From positions 1 to 23,660 of the forward strand of contig JAAENB010000316.1 in the NCBI GenBank assembly GCA_024224995.1: a stretch of 23,660 nucleotides of DNA, in the 5' to 3' direction. Below are positions 1-6,754 of this stretch, piece after piece. The first letter of the stretch is position 1; each line of letters opens with the position of its first letter. The stretch is from a bacterium (GTDB lineage: Bacteria; Spirochaetota; UBA4802; UBA5550). Under the pieces are notes generated by a model that was not told the origin of the DNA, did no database searches, and was given only the letters and a program-made list of their open reading frames with translations. Position numbers and translations under genes: made by a program.

Positions 1-73
1 AACGTCTCTCAGAACCAAACCCTTGCCGGAGCATCTTCGCAAAATTGACCCCGGTATCGACACAGTTTCTTCC
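1..73 (+). repeat. Dispersed intergenic repeat, right part of a copy cut by the window edge
   Basis: This stretch matches the copies at 16526-16680 and 21359-21430 nearly base for base. The shared blocks are AACGTCTCTCAGAACC, CCGGAGCATCTTCGCAAAA, GACCCCGGTATCGACA and CAGTTTCTTCC. It starts inside the TGCAACG palindrome of the family, so the rest of the copy must lie left of the window. It encodes nothing recognisable. Confidence 0.85.
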
Positions 74-91
74 ATATCAATTATATTTTTT

Positions 92-146
92 TATTGACAA
101 TCTCTTTTTTTGATGAATGGTCATTCATTAATCAAAAATGTCAATA
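92..146. promoter_or_regulatory. Palindromic operator overlapping TTGACA boxes on both strands
   Basis: A 55-bp imperfect inverted repeat. Outer arms TATTGACA (92-99) and TGTCAATA (139-146) are perfect. Inner arms TTTTTGATGAATG (107-119) and CATTAATCAAAAA (126-138) differ at one position and flank the spacer GTCATT. TTGACA can be read as a -35 box on either strand. The core AATGGTCATTCATTAA recurs exactly at 3202-3217, where it precedes the crotonase operon. TGAATG/CATTCA half-sites resemble operators of TetR-type fatty acid regulators such as Bacillus FadR. No good -10 box is visible, and no plus-strand gene follows this copy, so its function is inferred. Confidence 0.55.
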
Positions 147-206
147 GATTTTTATTTTTTTTACCAGTGAAGTCCGTATTTTTTTTGAAAGATAAACCGC
201 GCGCCC

Positions 207-1733
207 TTATTCTTCCCATATGATCTTATAACAGGAATTCCTCTCTTTTTCCTCCATTTCGGAAAAGATCTCGTTAAATATATTTTTTGCCTCTTCCGGG
301 GGAAGGCCCGGAAGGATCCTTTTTATCGAAGAGAGAATAATTTCCCGTTCTCCATGCATTTCGTAATTCCGGTTATGGGAAAAGGCTTTTAGATAGTGAG
401 CAAAAGCATGGGGCAATTCTTCTTGCTCTTCGTATACCATCCCAATTTGGTGATATGTTGCTCCCAGTTGATAGAAATTTTTTGTTTCATTCTTCCATTG
501 GAGAGCTTTTTGGTAGTTTTCCAGAGCCTCGCTCCATTTTCTCTGCTCTTCGTATACCCTCCCAATTTGGTGATATGTTGATCCCAGTTGATAGAAATTT
601 TTTGCTTCATTCTTCCATTGGAGAGCTTTTTGGTAGTTTTCCAGAGCCTCGCTCCATTTCTTTTGCTGCTGGTATACAAATCCAATCTGGTGATATGTTG
701 ATCCCAGTTCATAGTAATTTTTTGTTTTTTTATTCCATTGGAGAGCTTTCTGGTAGTTGACCAGAGCCTCGCTCCATTTCCTCTGTTCCTGGTATACCCT
801 CCCAACCTGGTGATAGGTATTTCCAATAGTTAAATCACTCTCCCTCTCCTTTTGAAGCTCAAGAGAAGAAAAATAGCTTGTAACAGCTTCTTCAAAATTC
901 CTGGCACCCAGGTAAGCATCTCCCAATAAAAAAAATATGTCCTCTTTCTCAGCCTTCTCCTCCAGCTGGTGGGCAATTCCAAAAGCCGTCTTAAAAGCTG
1001 TAACCGCGTTATCAAAATCATACAGCTCCAGGTATTCCCTTCCCAGAAGCTTCTGGATAGTAAGTCGCTCCCTGTCGACCCGCTCTCTGCCGGTGCTATC
1101 AAGCTTTAGCTTTTCGTATTTTTCCAGAAGGATACCGATCCTTTCTTCCCGTTCGGGCTGGTGGCCCTTTATAATAGGAGGCAAAGCCTCAGGCTCAGTG
1201 GGAACAAAGTCCTCTTCCCTGGTTCCGGTGAAGTGAAAAAAATAGGTGATCCAGTCCCAGAAATCGCCGGCTTCTCTTCTCAGCTTATCAACAATATAAT
1301 CATCAGCCCACAAAATGGTAACAAAAGGAACGTCTCTAAAAAGCTTGTCCCGCTCAAAATTCAGCTCAGGGATCATATCACTTTTTTCGATTTTCCCTTC
1401 CCTGGAAACAAAAAGGCTGTTTTCCAGGCCAAAAATATTAACAATATATTCAGCAGGAGCAGACTTCCATACCTCTTCAGGAAGGTTTTGCCGATAGGCG
1501 AGAAAAAGAGAGACAACATTCAGAGAGGAAAGATCAAGGTCATAAAAGCGGTAGTGAGGCACGGACTCCTTTATTTTATCATAGAGCCAGTTCTTAACAT
1601 CAAAGCCGTCAAAGGTAACAACAATAAAAGTCGACTTATCCCGGTTCTCCAGGATAAAGAGAAGCCTTTCAAGGTCTTCCCGGTTCTCTTCTTCAAAAGA
1701 AGAGTTCTGAGCCGTATTGTTCCCGGCGGTCAA
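207..1733 (-). CDS. TPR-repeat protein with N-terminal degenerate STAND-like domain
   Basis: 508 residues. Residues 33-170 form an alpha/beta region with hydrophobic strands (TFIVVTF, YRFYDLDL, YIVNIFGL, PFVTILW) that ends in DFWDWITYFFHF. As I recall, this pattern is found at the N terminus of many TPR proteins encoded beside a P-loop ATPase, and it has no Walker A here. Residues 223-456 are TPR-type helices. From 307 on they form exact 40-residue repeats (TYHQIGRVYEEQRKWSEALE and variants), which resemble tandem TPRs in NTPase-linked sensors. The start is TTG at 1733, overlapping the ATPase stop as TTGA, with AAGGA about 8 nt upstream, so translational coupling is likely. The protein probably acts in the cytoplasm as a partner or sensor of the ATPase. 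The exact role is unknown. Confidence 0.85.
   Translation of the reverse strand: MTAGNNTAQNSSFEEENREDLERLLFILENRDKSTFIVVTFDGFDVKNWLYDKIKESVPHYRFYDLDLSSLNVVSLFLAYRQNLPEEVWKSAPAEYIVNIFGLENSLFVSREGKIEKSDMIPELNFERDKLFRDVPFVTILWADDYIVDKLRREAGDFWDWITYFFHFTGTREEDFVPTEPEALPPIIKGHQPEREERIGILLEKYEKLKLDSTGRERVDRERLTIQKLLGREYLELYDFDNAVTAFKTAFGIAHQLEEKAEKEDIFFLLGDAYLGARNFEEAVTSYFSSLELQKERESDLTIGNTYHQVGRVYQEQRKWSEALVNYQKALQWNKKTKNYYELGSTYHQIGFVYQQQKKWSEALENYQKALQWKNEAKNFYQLGSTYHQIGRVYEEQRKWSEALENYQKALQWKNETKNFYQLGATYHQIGMVYEEQEELPHAFAHYLKAFSHNRNYEMHGEREIILSSIKRILPGLPPEEAKNIFNEIFSEMEEKERNSCYKIIWEE
456..815 (-). repeat. Three in-frame 120-bp tandem repeats within the TPR gene
   Basis: Codons 307-426 of the TPR gene consist of three 120-bp units that are close to identical in DNA. 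Blocks such as CCAGAGCCTCGCTCCATTT and GGTGATATGTTG recur at exact 120-bp spacing. A fourth, diverged unit continues to about 366. Near-identity at synonymous positions suggests recent duplication or gene conversion. Each unit encodes one 40-residue TPR. Confidence 0.9.
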
Positions 1734-3031
1734 GATTTATCCTTACTTTTTAATAGTTTTTTATAATCTTTAACAAAAGGCTTAAGCAAGGGATTGATAT
1801 CCCTTTTGCCGTTGTACTTAAGTACAGCAAGGGAAAAGAGAAGATCAAGAACCTTTTTGTCGGCAGTTTGATATTTTTCTTCAAGTAAAATATCCATGTG
1901 AGCCGAATCGAGCAATTCAAACATCCTCCTGCCAACCTCTTCAGCAGCCTTTTTCGCGATTTTCAAAGTAATCGTGCTGCCCAGGCTGGTGGTTAAAGCA
2001 GTGTTAACGATCCTGAGCAACTGCCTGATACATCCTCCGGACATTTTTACGCAAAACTGAAGAGCATTTTCTTCTATAAAAGTATCGCCATTAATTCTTT
2101 TGGTAATGACCGTTCCCAGAAGAGGAATACTTTCTTTTGTGGGGGGCACCATAGGAAGGGTGTAGGTCTGGAAAAATCCCGAAGAAGGAGAATTTTCAAT
2201 ATCGAAATAAGAACTGATTGGAACTGAGAATATACAGTTGCAGTCAATTGCCCGTATCAAATTGGAATCTTGCACAAAAAGCTCGGTATAGGTTTCATAG
2301 GGTACTTTTTCCGTTCCGTCAGAAACAAAGAGAATATCCTTCCCTTTGTTCTCTTTCTTTAATATGTCACGCAGATCCAATAGGACCATATTAAATCTTT
2401 CAATAAGCTTAAGAGGATTCTTTTTTATTTTTTGGCGAATAGATGTGCTGGTTTTTGACTCATAAGAAAAAAGAGCCTTAAGTTTGCTTTTTAATTTCAG
2501 GAATCCTAAAATGGAGACTCCTGCTTCAATTTCCGATCCAATATCCAGTTTATAGCTTTTTTTAAGCTCTTCCAGAACTTCTTTTTCCGATAACCAATCA
2601 TTGATAATCTCTTCAAGGTAATTTGATTTAAGAGCGATTTGTTTTTCTGCAATGGTCTCAATAAGTTTTGCGATTAAGATAACAAATAAGTCCTGCGGCT
2701 GAAATTTTGCAACTTCGAATTCTTTTTCAATATCGATAAAAACAGATAAATACCGTTCAGGATCATCAATATAATTATGAAAGCGTTCAAGCTCAAGGCT
2801 TTTGCCGGTCCCTTTGTGTCCGGAAAAAATAATTTTAATAAATGAATCAGTGCTTTCTTTGAGAGAATCTTCCGCGATATTTAGCGTAAATTTAATCCCT
2901 TCCAGGTAATCTTGTCCTCTTACCGGGTCGAGATCCACAAAAACGGTTGGATCCAGTGGATTTATTTTATAATCAAGCTCAGTAACAGTGCGAGCATGAA
3001 ACTTATCGGTTACAGGAAAGGAATATCCCAT
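1730..3031 (-). CDS. P-loop ATPase (AAA/STAND-like), partner of the TPR protein
   Basis: 433 residues from the ATG at 3031. GHKGTGKS (71-78) is a Walker A motif followed by LELERF. DILFVSD (232-238) is a Walker B-like strand. SGGCIRQLLRIV (331-342) resembles the GG-x-x-R-x-L lid/sensor-2 motif of AAA+/ORC-like ATPases. A charged, probably helical insert lies at about 140-215. I recall ATPases of this look (GHxGxGKSxEL) being encoded directly before TPR proteins in cyanobacteria and other phyla. I prefer this start because AGAGGG lies 5 nt upstream. An in-frame TTG at 3103 would add 24 residues, but it has only a weak AAAGG and could itself be a -35 box (TTGACT). It is the first gene of a two-gene operon. 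ATP-driven switching of the TPR partner is inferred. Confidence 0.85.
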   Translation of the reverse strand: MGYSFPVTDKFHARTVTELDYKINPLDPTVFVDLDPVRGQDYLEGIKFTLNIAEDSLKESTDSFIKIIFSGHKGTGKSLELERFHNYIDDPERYLSVFIDIEKEFEVAKFQPQDLFVILIAKLIETIAEKQIALKSNYLEEIINDWLSEKEVLEELKKSYKLDIGSEIEAGVSILGFLKLKSKLKALFSYESKTSTSIRQKIKKNPLKLIERFNMVLLDLRDILKKENKGKDILFVSDGTEKVPYETYTELFVQDSNLIRAIDCNCIFSVPISSYFDIENSPSSGFFQTYTLPMVPPTKESIPLLGTVITKRINGDTFIEENALQFCVKMSGGCIRQLLRIVNTALTTSLGSTITLKIAKKAAEEVGRRMFELLDSAHMDILLEEKYQTADKKVLDLLFSLAVLKYNGKRDINPLLKPFVKDYKKLLKSKDKS

Positions 3032-3177
3032 ATTTTCCCTCTTAAAAAATGTTTTTTTTGCACTAATCAGGGAATATTGAACCAAATCCCTTACAAAAGT
3101 CAAGGAAAAAGCCTTTTATAATAAGCGATCACTGATCTCGGCGTTCCCCGGTCAAATTACGATTAATCTTTTTTTTA

Positions 3178-3224
3178 TTGACAATTTGGGCTATTTAGGT
3201 TAATGGTCATTCATTAACCTAAAT
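3178..3224 (+). promoter_or_regulatory. Putative sigma70-type -35 box and TetR/FadR-like operator upstream of the crotonase operon
   Basis: TTGACA (3178-3183) is followed by a perfect 13-bp inverted repeat, ATTTAGGTTAATG (3193-3205) and CATTAACCTAAAT (3212-3224), around the spacer GTCATT. A possible -10, TAATGG, begins 17 nt after TTGACA and lies inside the palindrome, so a bound repressor would block the polymerase. The core is the same as at 92-146. The first gene downstream (3626) acts on acyl-CoA, which suits a fatty-acid type regulator. No regulator gene is in the window. The 400-nt leader with strong hairpins that would follow is unusual. Confidence 0.55.
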
Positions 3225-3301
3225 TTTATCAGTAAAATTCTAACTTTTTTAGCATAATACATTGGCAGCAATTTAAATTCTAAGGTTTTAAAACAATGTC
3301 A

Positions 3302-3406
3302 GGGAATTAGTCCCGGCTTCCCGGAACAGGAGGCACGGATGCCGACGCCCCTGTACAATACAGGACGTATTATTACAGGGGTGGAGGAAAGCCGGGGCTA
3401 ATTCCC
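3302..3406. repeat. Long nested hairpin element
   Basis: Outer arms GGGAATTAGTCCCGGCTT (3302-3319) and AAGCCGGGGCTAATTCCC (3389-3406) pair over 18 positions with one G-T. Inside, CCCCTGTA (3348-3355) pairs with TACAGGGG (3374-3381), and AATAC (3357-3361) with GTATT (3367-3371). It could be a structured leader RNA of the downstream operon or a small non-autonomous mobile element. The GGAATTAG block recurs at 16649-16656 inside another repeat, which favours a repeat. No coding potential is seen. Confidence 0.7.
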
Positions 3407-3431
3407 GCGCGCACCAAATAAACTAACTGCT

Positions 3432-3534
3432 TCCGGGAAACGCGGCACTTCCTCGCCGCGAAGAAGAGGGGTCGAAGGGGCGCAGCCCCTTCAACCCCCT
3501 CCCCGGCGCAGCGTTAGCTGCGCCTCTTCCCGGA
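3432..3534. repeat. Three-arm cloverleaf-like palindromic element, copy 1
   Basis: A closing stem TCCGGGAA (3432-3439) / TTCCCGGA (3527-3534) encloses three hairpins: CGCGGC/GCCGCG (3441-3460), GGGGTCGAAGGGGC/GCCCCTTCAACCCC (3468-3498, one mismatch) and GGCGCAGC-GTTA-GCTGCGCC (3505-3524). The same hairpin order is found in reverse orientation at 10945-11028. A shorter hairpin (CCCG..CTTCTCGGG) follows. It is GC-rich against an AT-rich surrounding and lies about 90 nt before the crotonase start. Confidence 0.75.
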
Positions 3535-3625
3535 GTCTCCCGCTTCTCGGGACTGAACAATTCAGTTGGTGCGTTCGGAACAAAACCTGTTAATTTAAAC
3601 TGCTCCCATTTACAGGAGATCTATA

Positions 3626-4393
3626 ATGGACTACAAACACATAAAAGTAAGCATAGAAAACGGCATTGCGCACATTTTACTAAACCGGCCCGATGTATTA
3701 AATGCCCTCAACAGGGACCTGGTAACAGAGCTTGGATACGCCTGTGATCACGTTTCCGAACAAAAAGCCCTGGTTGTTATCATTTCCGGCAAAGGGGGAA
3801 ATTTCGCCGCAGGCGCGGATGTGGCCGAAATGGTGGAACAGAACCCTCTCCAGGCACGGAGCTTCAGTTTTAACCCTGTTTTTAATAAACTGGAAGAACT
3901 GCGAATTCCTGTTATTGCCGCCATTTCGGGTTATGCCCTGGGCGGCGGGCTGGAGCTGGCACTTGCCTGCGATTTCAGGATCTGTTCAAAAGATGCGAAA
4001 CTGGGCCTTCCGGAAATAAAACTCGGAATTTTTCCCGGAGCAGGCGGGACACAGCGGCTGCCCCGGCTTATTGGAACCAGCCGCGCGAAAGAGATTATTT
4101 TCCTCGGGCAGCCCGTAGACGCGGAAGCGGCGCTTGGTTTTGGCTTGTGCAGCAAGGTGGCGGAAGGTGATCCGGTAGAGGCAGCCATGGAACTGGCAGA
4201 GACCTTAAAAAAGAGACCCGGAATAGCTCTTGCCTATGCCAAGCAGGCAATTCACCTGGGAGGCGGGACCAGTCTTAAAGAAGGGATCGAATTTGAAGCC
4301 GCGCTCTGGGCGGATCTTTTTTCAACAGACGATCAGAAAGAAGGAATGAAAGCCTTTCTTGAAAAACGGAAACCCGTATTCAATGGAAAATAA
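3626..4393 (+). CDS. Enoyl-CoA hydratase/isomerase (crotonase family)
   Basis: 255 residues, a typical full-length crotonase. GYALGGGLELALACDF carries Glu110, and GLPEIKLGIFPGAGGTQRLP carries Glu130. These two glutamates, 20 apart, correspond to the catalytic pair of rat enoyl-CoA hydratase. GNFAAGAD (58-65) forms part of the oxyanion hole. The likely reaction is hydration of short-chain 2-enoyl-CoA, in the cytoplasm. The 4-hydroxybutyryl-CoA dehydratase two genes downstream makes crotonyl-CoA, so crotonyl-CoA to 3-hydroxybutyryl-CoA is the best guess. The start ATG has CAGGAG 8 nt upstream. It is the first gene of a three-gene operon and overlaps the next gene. Exact substrate length cannot be read from sequence. 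Confidence 0.93.
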   Translation: MDYKHIKVSIENGIAHILLNRPDVLNALNRDLVTELGYACDHVSEQKALVVIISGKGGNFAAGADVAEMVEQNPLQARSFSFNPVFNKLEELRIPVIAAISGYALGGGLELALACDFRICSKDAKLGLPEIKLGIFPGAGGTQRLPRLIGTSRAKEIIFLGQPVDAEAALGFGLCSKVAEGDPVEAAMELAETLKKRPGIALAYAKQAIHLGGGTSLKEGIEFEAALWADLFSTDDQKEGMKAFLEKRKPVFNGK

Positions 4394-5246
4394 AAGAAAC
4401 CGAAAAGCGCTGGTAGTTGAAGGCGGAGCCATGCGGGGAGTTTTTGCCGCGGGAGTATTGAACGCCTTTGGAAACGCGGGGTTTGATCCCTTTGATCTGT
4501 ACATTGGGGTGTCGGCAGGAGCCTGCAACCTGGCCTCTTACCTGGGAGAACAGTATACAAGGAATTATGACCTTATGGAACGGTATTCAACAACACCGCG
4601 CTTTATTAGTAAAAAGCGTTTCCTCCTGGGAGGCCATCTCATGGATCTGGACTGGCTCTGGGAAATAACTATCAGCGAATATCGTCTTAACCTGAAAAAA
4701 ATAATCAGTAAAAAACAAAAAGATTTTTATATAGTGGCAACATCCATGGAAACAGGAAACGCACTGTATTTAAAACCGGAAGAAGATAACCTGGAACATT
4801 ATCTCAAAGTATCCAGCTCGCTTCCCTTCCTGTACCGCAAAATCCTGGAAGTAGATTCCGAAAAAGCAACAGACGGAGGAGTGGCCGATTCAATCCCCGT
4901 AATAGAGGCATACAACAGGGGAGCCTCGTCAATAATGGTAATCCGGTCCAGGCACGGCCATTATATTAAGAAGAAAAGCCGGTTCCCGGGAGTCTATTCT
5001 CTTCTATTCAAAAAGTACCCGGCATTCGCGGAAGCGTTAAAAAAACGGTCGGAACAATACATGAAGTCCCTGGAATTTATAAAAGATCCGCCCCGTGACG
5101 TACGAATAATAGAGGTAGTCCCACCTGATTCATTTAGCACGGGACGCATAACAAAAGACCTGACTATTCTCAGAAAAGATTATGAACTGGGAAAAGAAAA
5201 GGGAATGACTGCTATTAGCAATTTTTATTTAAATGGAGGACGATAA
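4383..5246 (+). CDS. Patatin-like phospholipase (YjjU/RssA type)
   Basis: 287 residues from ATG 4383. EGGAMRGVFAAGVL (13-26) is the glycine-rich oxyanion hole, GVSAGA (42-47) the nucleophile elbow with Ser44, and DGG (164-166) supplies the catalytic Asp, so the Ser-Asp dyad is complete. The sequence after the elbow (NLASYLGEQYTRNY, RFLLGGHLMDLDWLW) matches the bacterial YjjU-like subgroup. It lacks a signal peptide, so it is probably a cytoplasmic or membrane-associated lipid acyl hydrolase or thioesterase. It overlaps the crotonase end by 11 nt, and its stop shares one base with the next ATG. A TTG at 4359 would extend it by 8 residues but has no well-spaced ribosome binding site. It sits between two acyl-CoA enzymes and may release or recycle acyl groups (inference). 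Confidence 0.9.
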   Translation: MENKRNRKALVVEGGAMRGVFAAGVLNAFGNAGFDPFDLYIGVSAGACNLASYLGEQYTRNYDLMERYSTTPRFISKKRFLLGGHLMDLDWLWEITISEYRLNLKKIISKKQKDFYIVATSMETGNALYLKPEEDNLEHYLKVSSSLPFLYRKILEVDSEKATDGGVADSIPVIEAYNRGASSIMVIRSRHGHYIKKKSRFPGVYSLLFKKYPAFAEALKKRSEQYMKSLEFIKDPPRDVRIIEVVPPDSFSTGRITKDLTILRKDYELGKEKGMTAISNFYLNGGR

Positions 5247-6703
5247 TGAAAACAGCAAAAGAATATATCGCCAGTATACGGGAATTGAAGTTGGTAGTAT
5301 ATATGTTTGGAGAACGCGTAGAAAATATTGTTGATAACCCCATATTGCGGCCTTCTCTAAATGCCGTAGCCTTTACCTACTCCCTGGCCCGGATTCCGGA
5401 GTATGAAGATATCATGACAGTGGAATCTCACCTTACAGGGAAGAAGATAAACCGCTTTACTCATATTCATCAAAGCACGGAAGACCTTGTCAAAAAAAGC
5501 AAAATGGGAAGACTCCTGGGATCGAAAACCGGGTGCTGTTTTCAGCGCTGCGTAGGCATGGATGCCATGAACGCGCTTTCCATGACCACGTATGATATCG
5601 ATGTGAAACACGGGACGGAATATAACAAACGGTTTCTCAAATACCTGGAATATGTACAAAAGGAGGACCTGGTATGCGACGGAGCAATGACCGATCCAAA
5701 AGGAGACCGCTCCCTGCCGCCTCATAAACAGGAAGATCCCGATATGTTCCTGAGAGTAGTTGAAGAAAAAAAAGACGGAATAATCGTGCGAGGGGCAAAA
5801 GCCCACCAGACCGGGGCAGTAAATTCACATGAAATAATCGTCATGCCCACTATAACCATGCGGGAAGAAGATAAGGATTACGCCATCGCCTTTGCTCTTC
5901 CATCAGATACCAAAGGAATTTCCTATATCATCGGCAGGCAGTCGTGCGATACCAGGAAGATGGAAGAAGGAACCATTGACCAGGGAAATATTCATTTTGG
6001 CGGGCATGAGGCTCTTGTGGTTTTTGATGATGTGTTTGTACCCTGGGACCGTATTTTCATGTACAAAGAATATGATTTTTCAGGGCAGCTGGTAGAACAG
6101 TTCGCCTCCTATCATCGCCAGAGTTACGCGTGCAAGGTGGGAGTTGGAGACGTGCTCATTGGAGCAACCCAGACTATAGCTGAATATAACGGCGCTCAAA
6201 AAGCCTCTCATGTTAAAGACAAGATTATAGAAATGAACCATCTTAATGAAACCCTGTATTGCGGCTGTCTTGCCTGTGCTTCGGAAGGGCATGAAGAACC
6301 AAGCGGAACCTATTACGTAAATACACTGCTGGCCAATGTTCATAAACAGAACATAACCCGCTTCCCCTACGAAATAGCCCGTTTAGCCCAGGACATAGCC
6401 GGCGGTATTATGGTAACACTTCCTTCGGAGCAGGATTTCCGTTCACCGGAAGTAGGGCACTGGCTGGAAAAATATTTTGCCGGGAAGAGCGGTGTTTCCG
6501 TGGAGAGCAGGATGCGTGTTCTCAGGCTTATTGAAAACATAACAATGGGAAGCGCGGCAGTAGGCTATTTAACGGAATCAATGCATGGAGCAGGCTCTCC
6601 GCAGGCCCAGAGAATAATGATCTCCCGGGAAGTGAATATGGATGAGAAGAAAAAGAACGCGAAAAAACTTTGCGGAATTGATGATATTGATGTGGAAATG
6701 TAA
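5246..6703 (+). CDS. abfD: 4-hydroxybutyryl-CoA dehydratase / vinylacetyl-CoA isomerase
   Basis: 485 residues, close to the 490 of the Clostridium aminobutyricum enzyme. The flavin and [4Fe-4S] enzyme converts 4-hydroxybutyryl-CoA to crotonyl-CoA by a radical mechanism in succinate and GABA fermentation. Cys98 and Cys102 (CFQRC) match ligands Cys99/Cys103. His290 (YHRQSY) and Cys296 match His292/Cys299. Thr189, Glu255, Tyr294 and Lys297 match reported active-site residues T190, E257, Y296 and K300. The offsets imply that one residue is missing between Tyr294 and Cys296. MHGAGSPQ near the C terminus is typical of the family. The start has GGAGG 6 nt upstream, and TAATG links it to the patatin gene. 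4-hydroxyphenylacetate 3-monooxygenases share the fold but lack the four metal ligands. The other enzymes needed to make the substrate are not in the window. Confidence 0.95.
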   Translation: MKTAKEYIASIRELKLVVYMFGERVENIVDNPILRPSLNAVAFTYSLARIPEYEDIMTVESHLTGKKINRFTHIHQSTEDLVKKSKMGRLLGSKTGCCFQRCVGMDAMNALSMTTYDIDVKHGTEYNKRFLKYLEYVQKEDLVCDGAMTDPKGDRSLPPHKQEDPDMFLRVVEEKKDGIIVRGAKAHQTGAVNSHEIIVMPTITMREEDKDYAIAFALPSDTKGISYIIGRQSCDTRKMEEGTIDQGNIHFGGHEALVVFDDVFVPWDRIFMYKEYDFSGQLVEQFASYHRQSYACKVGVGDVLIGATQTIAEYNGAQKASHVKDKIIEMNHLNETLYCGCLACASEGHEEPSGTYYVNTLLANVHKQNITRFPYEIARLAQDIAGGIMVTLPSEQDFRSPEVGHWLEKYFAGKSGVSVESRMRVLRLIENITMGSAAVGYLTESMHGAGSPQAQRIMISREVNMDEKKKNAKKLCGIDDIDVEM

Positions 6704-6727
6704 AAAAAACTGTATCTCTTACCCGCG

Positions 6728-6749
6728 TGCCCGGATTTTAATCCGGGCA
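6728..6749. terminator. Hairpin between convergent genes, possible bidirectional terminator
   Basis: TGCCCGGATT (6728-6737), TT, AATCCGGGCA (6740-6749) form a perfect 10-bp stem. It lies between the stop of abfD (plus) and the stop of the sensor kinase (minus). Only a short T run (ATCTTT) follows on the plus strand. On the minus strand a run of eight T occurs further downstream (6704-6711). Termination in either direction is plausible but not textbook. Confidence 0.6.
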
Positions 6750-6754
6750 TATCT

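Noticed and set aside
456..815. CRISPR-like array
   Set aside because: The 120-bp units are contiguous, in frame and coding, with no spacers.
396..826. Open frames on both strands across the TPR repeat region
   Set aside because: They are shadows of the 120-bp repeats in other frames. The 508-residue frame has the TPR pattern and a ribosome binding site.
92..3224. Flanking palindromes as strict target-site duplications
   Set aside because: Beyond the TTGACA and core blocks the sequences diverge and spacing differs by 2 nt, so a simple recent duplication is not supported.
3302..3406. Integron attC site or riboswitch
   Set aside because: No RYYYAAC/GTTRRRY core pair and no integrase, and no known riboswitch core is visible. 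Kept only as an unnamed hairpin element.
4359..4382. TTG start for the patatin gene
   Set aside because: It adds 8 residues inside the crotonase gene, and AAGGA is too far away. ATG 4383 fits the family start better.
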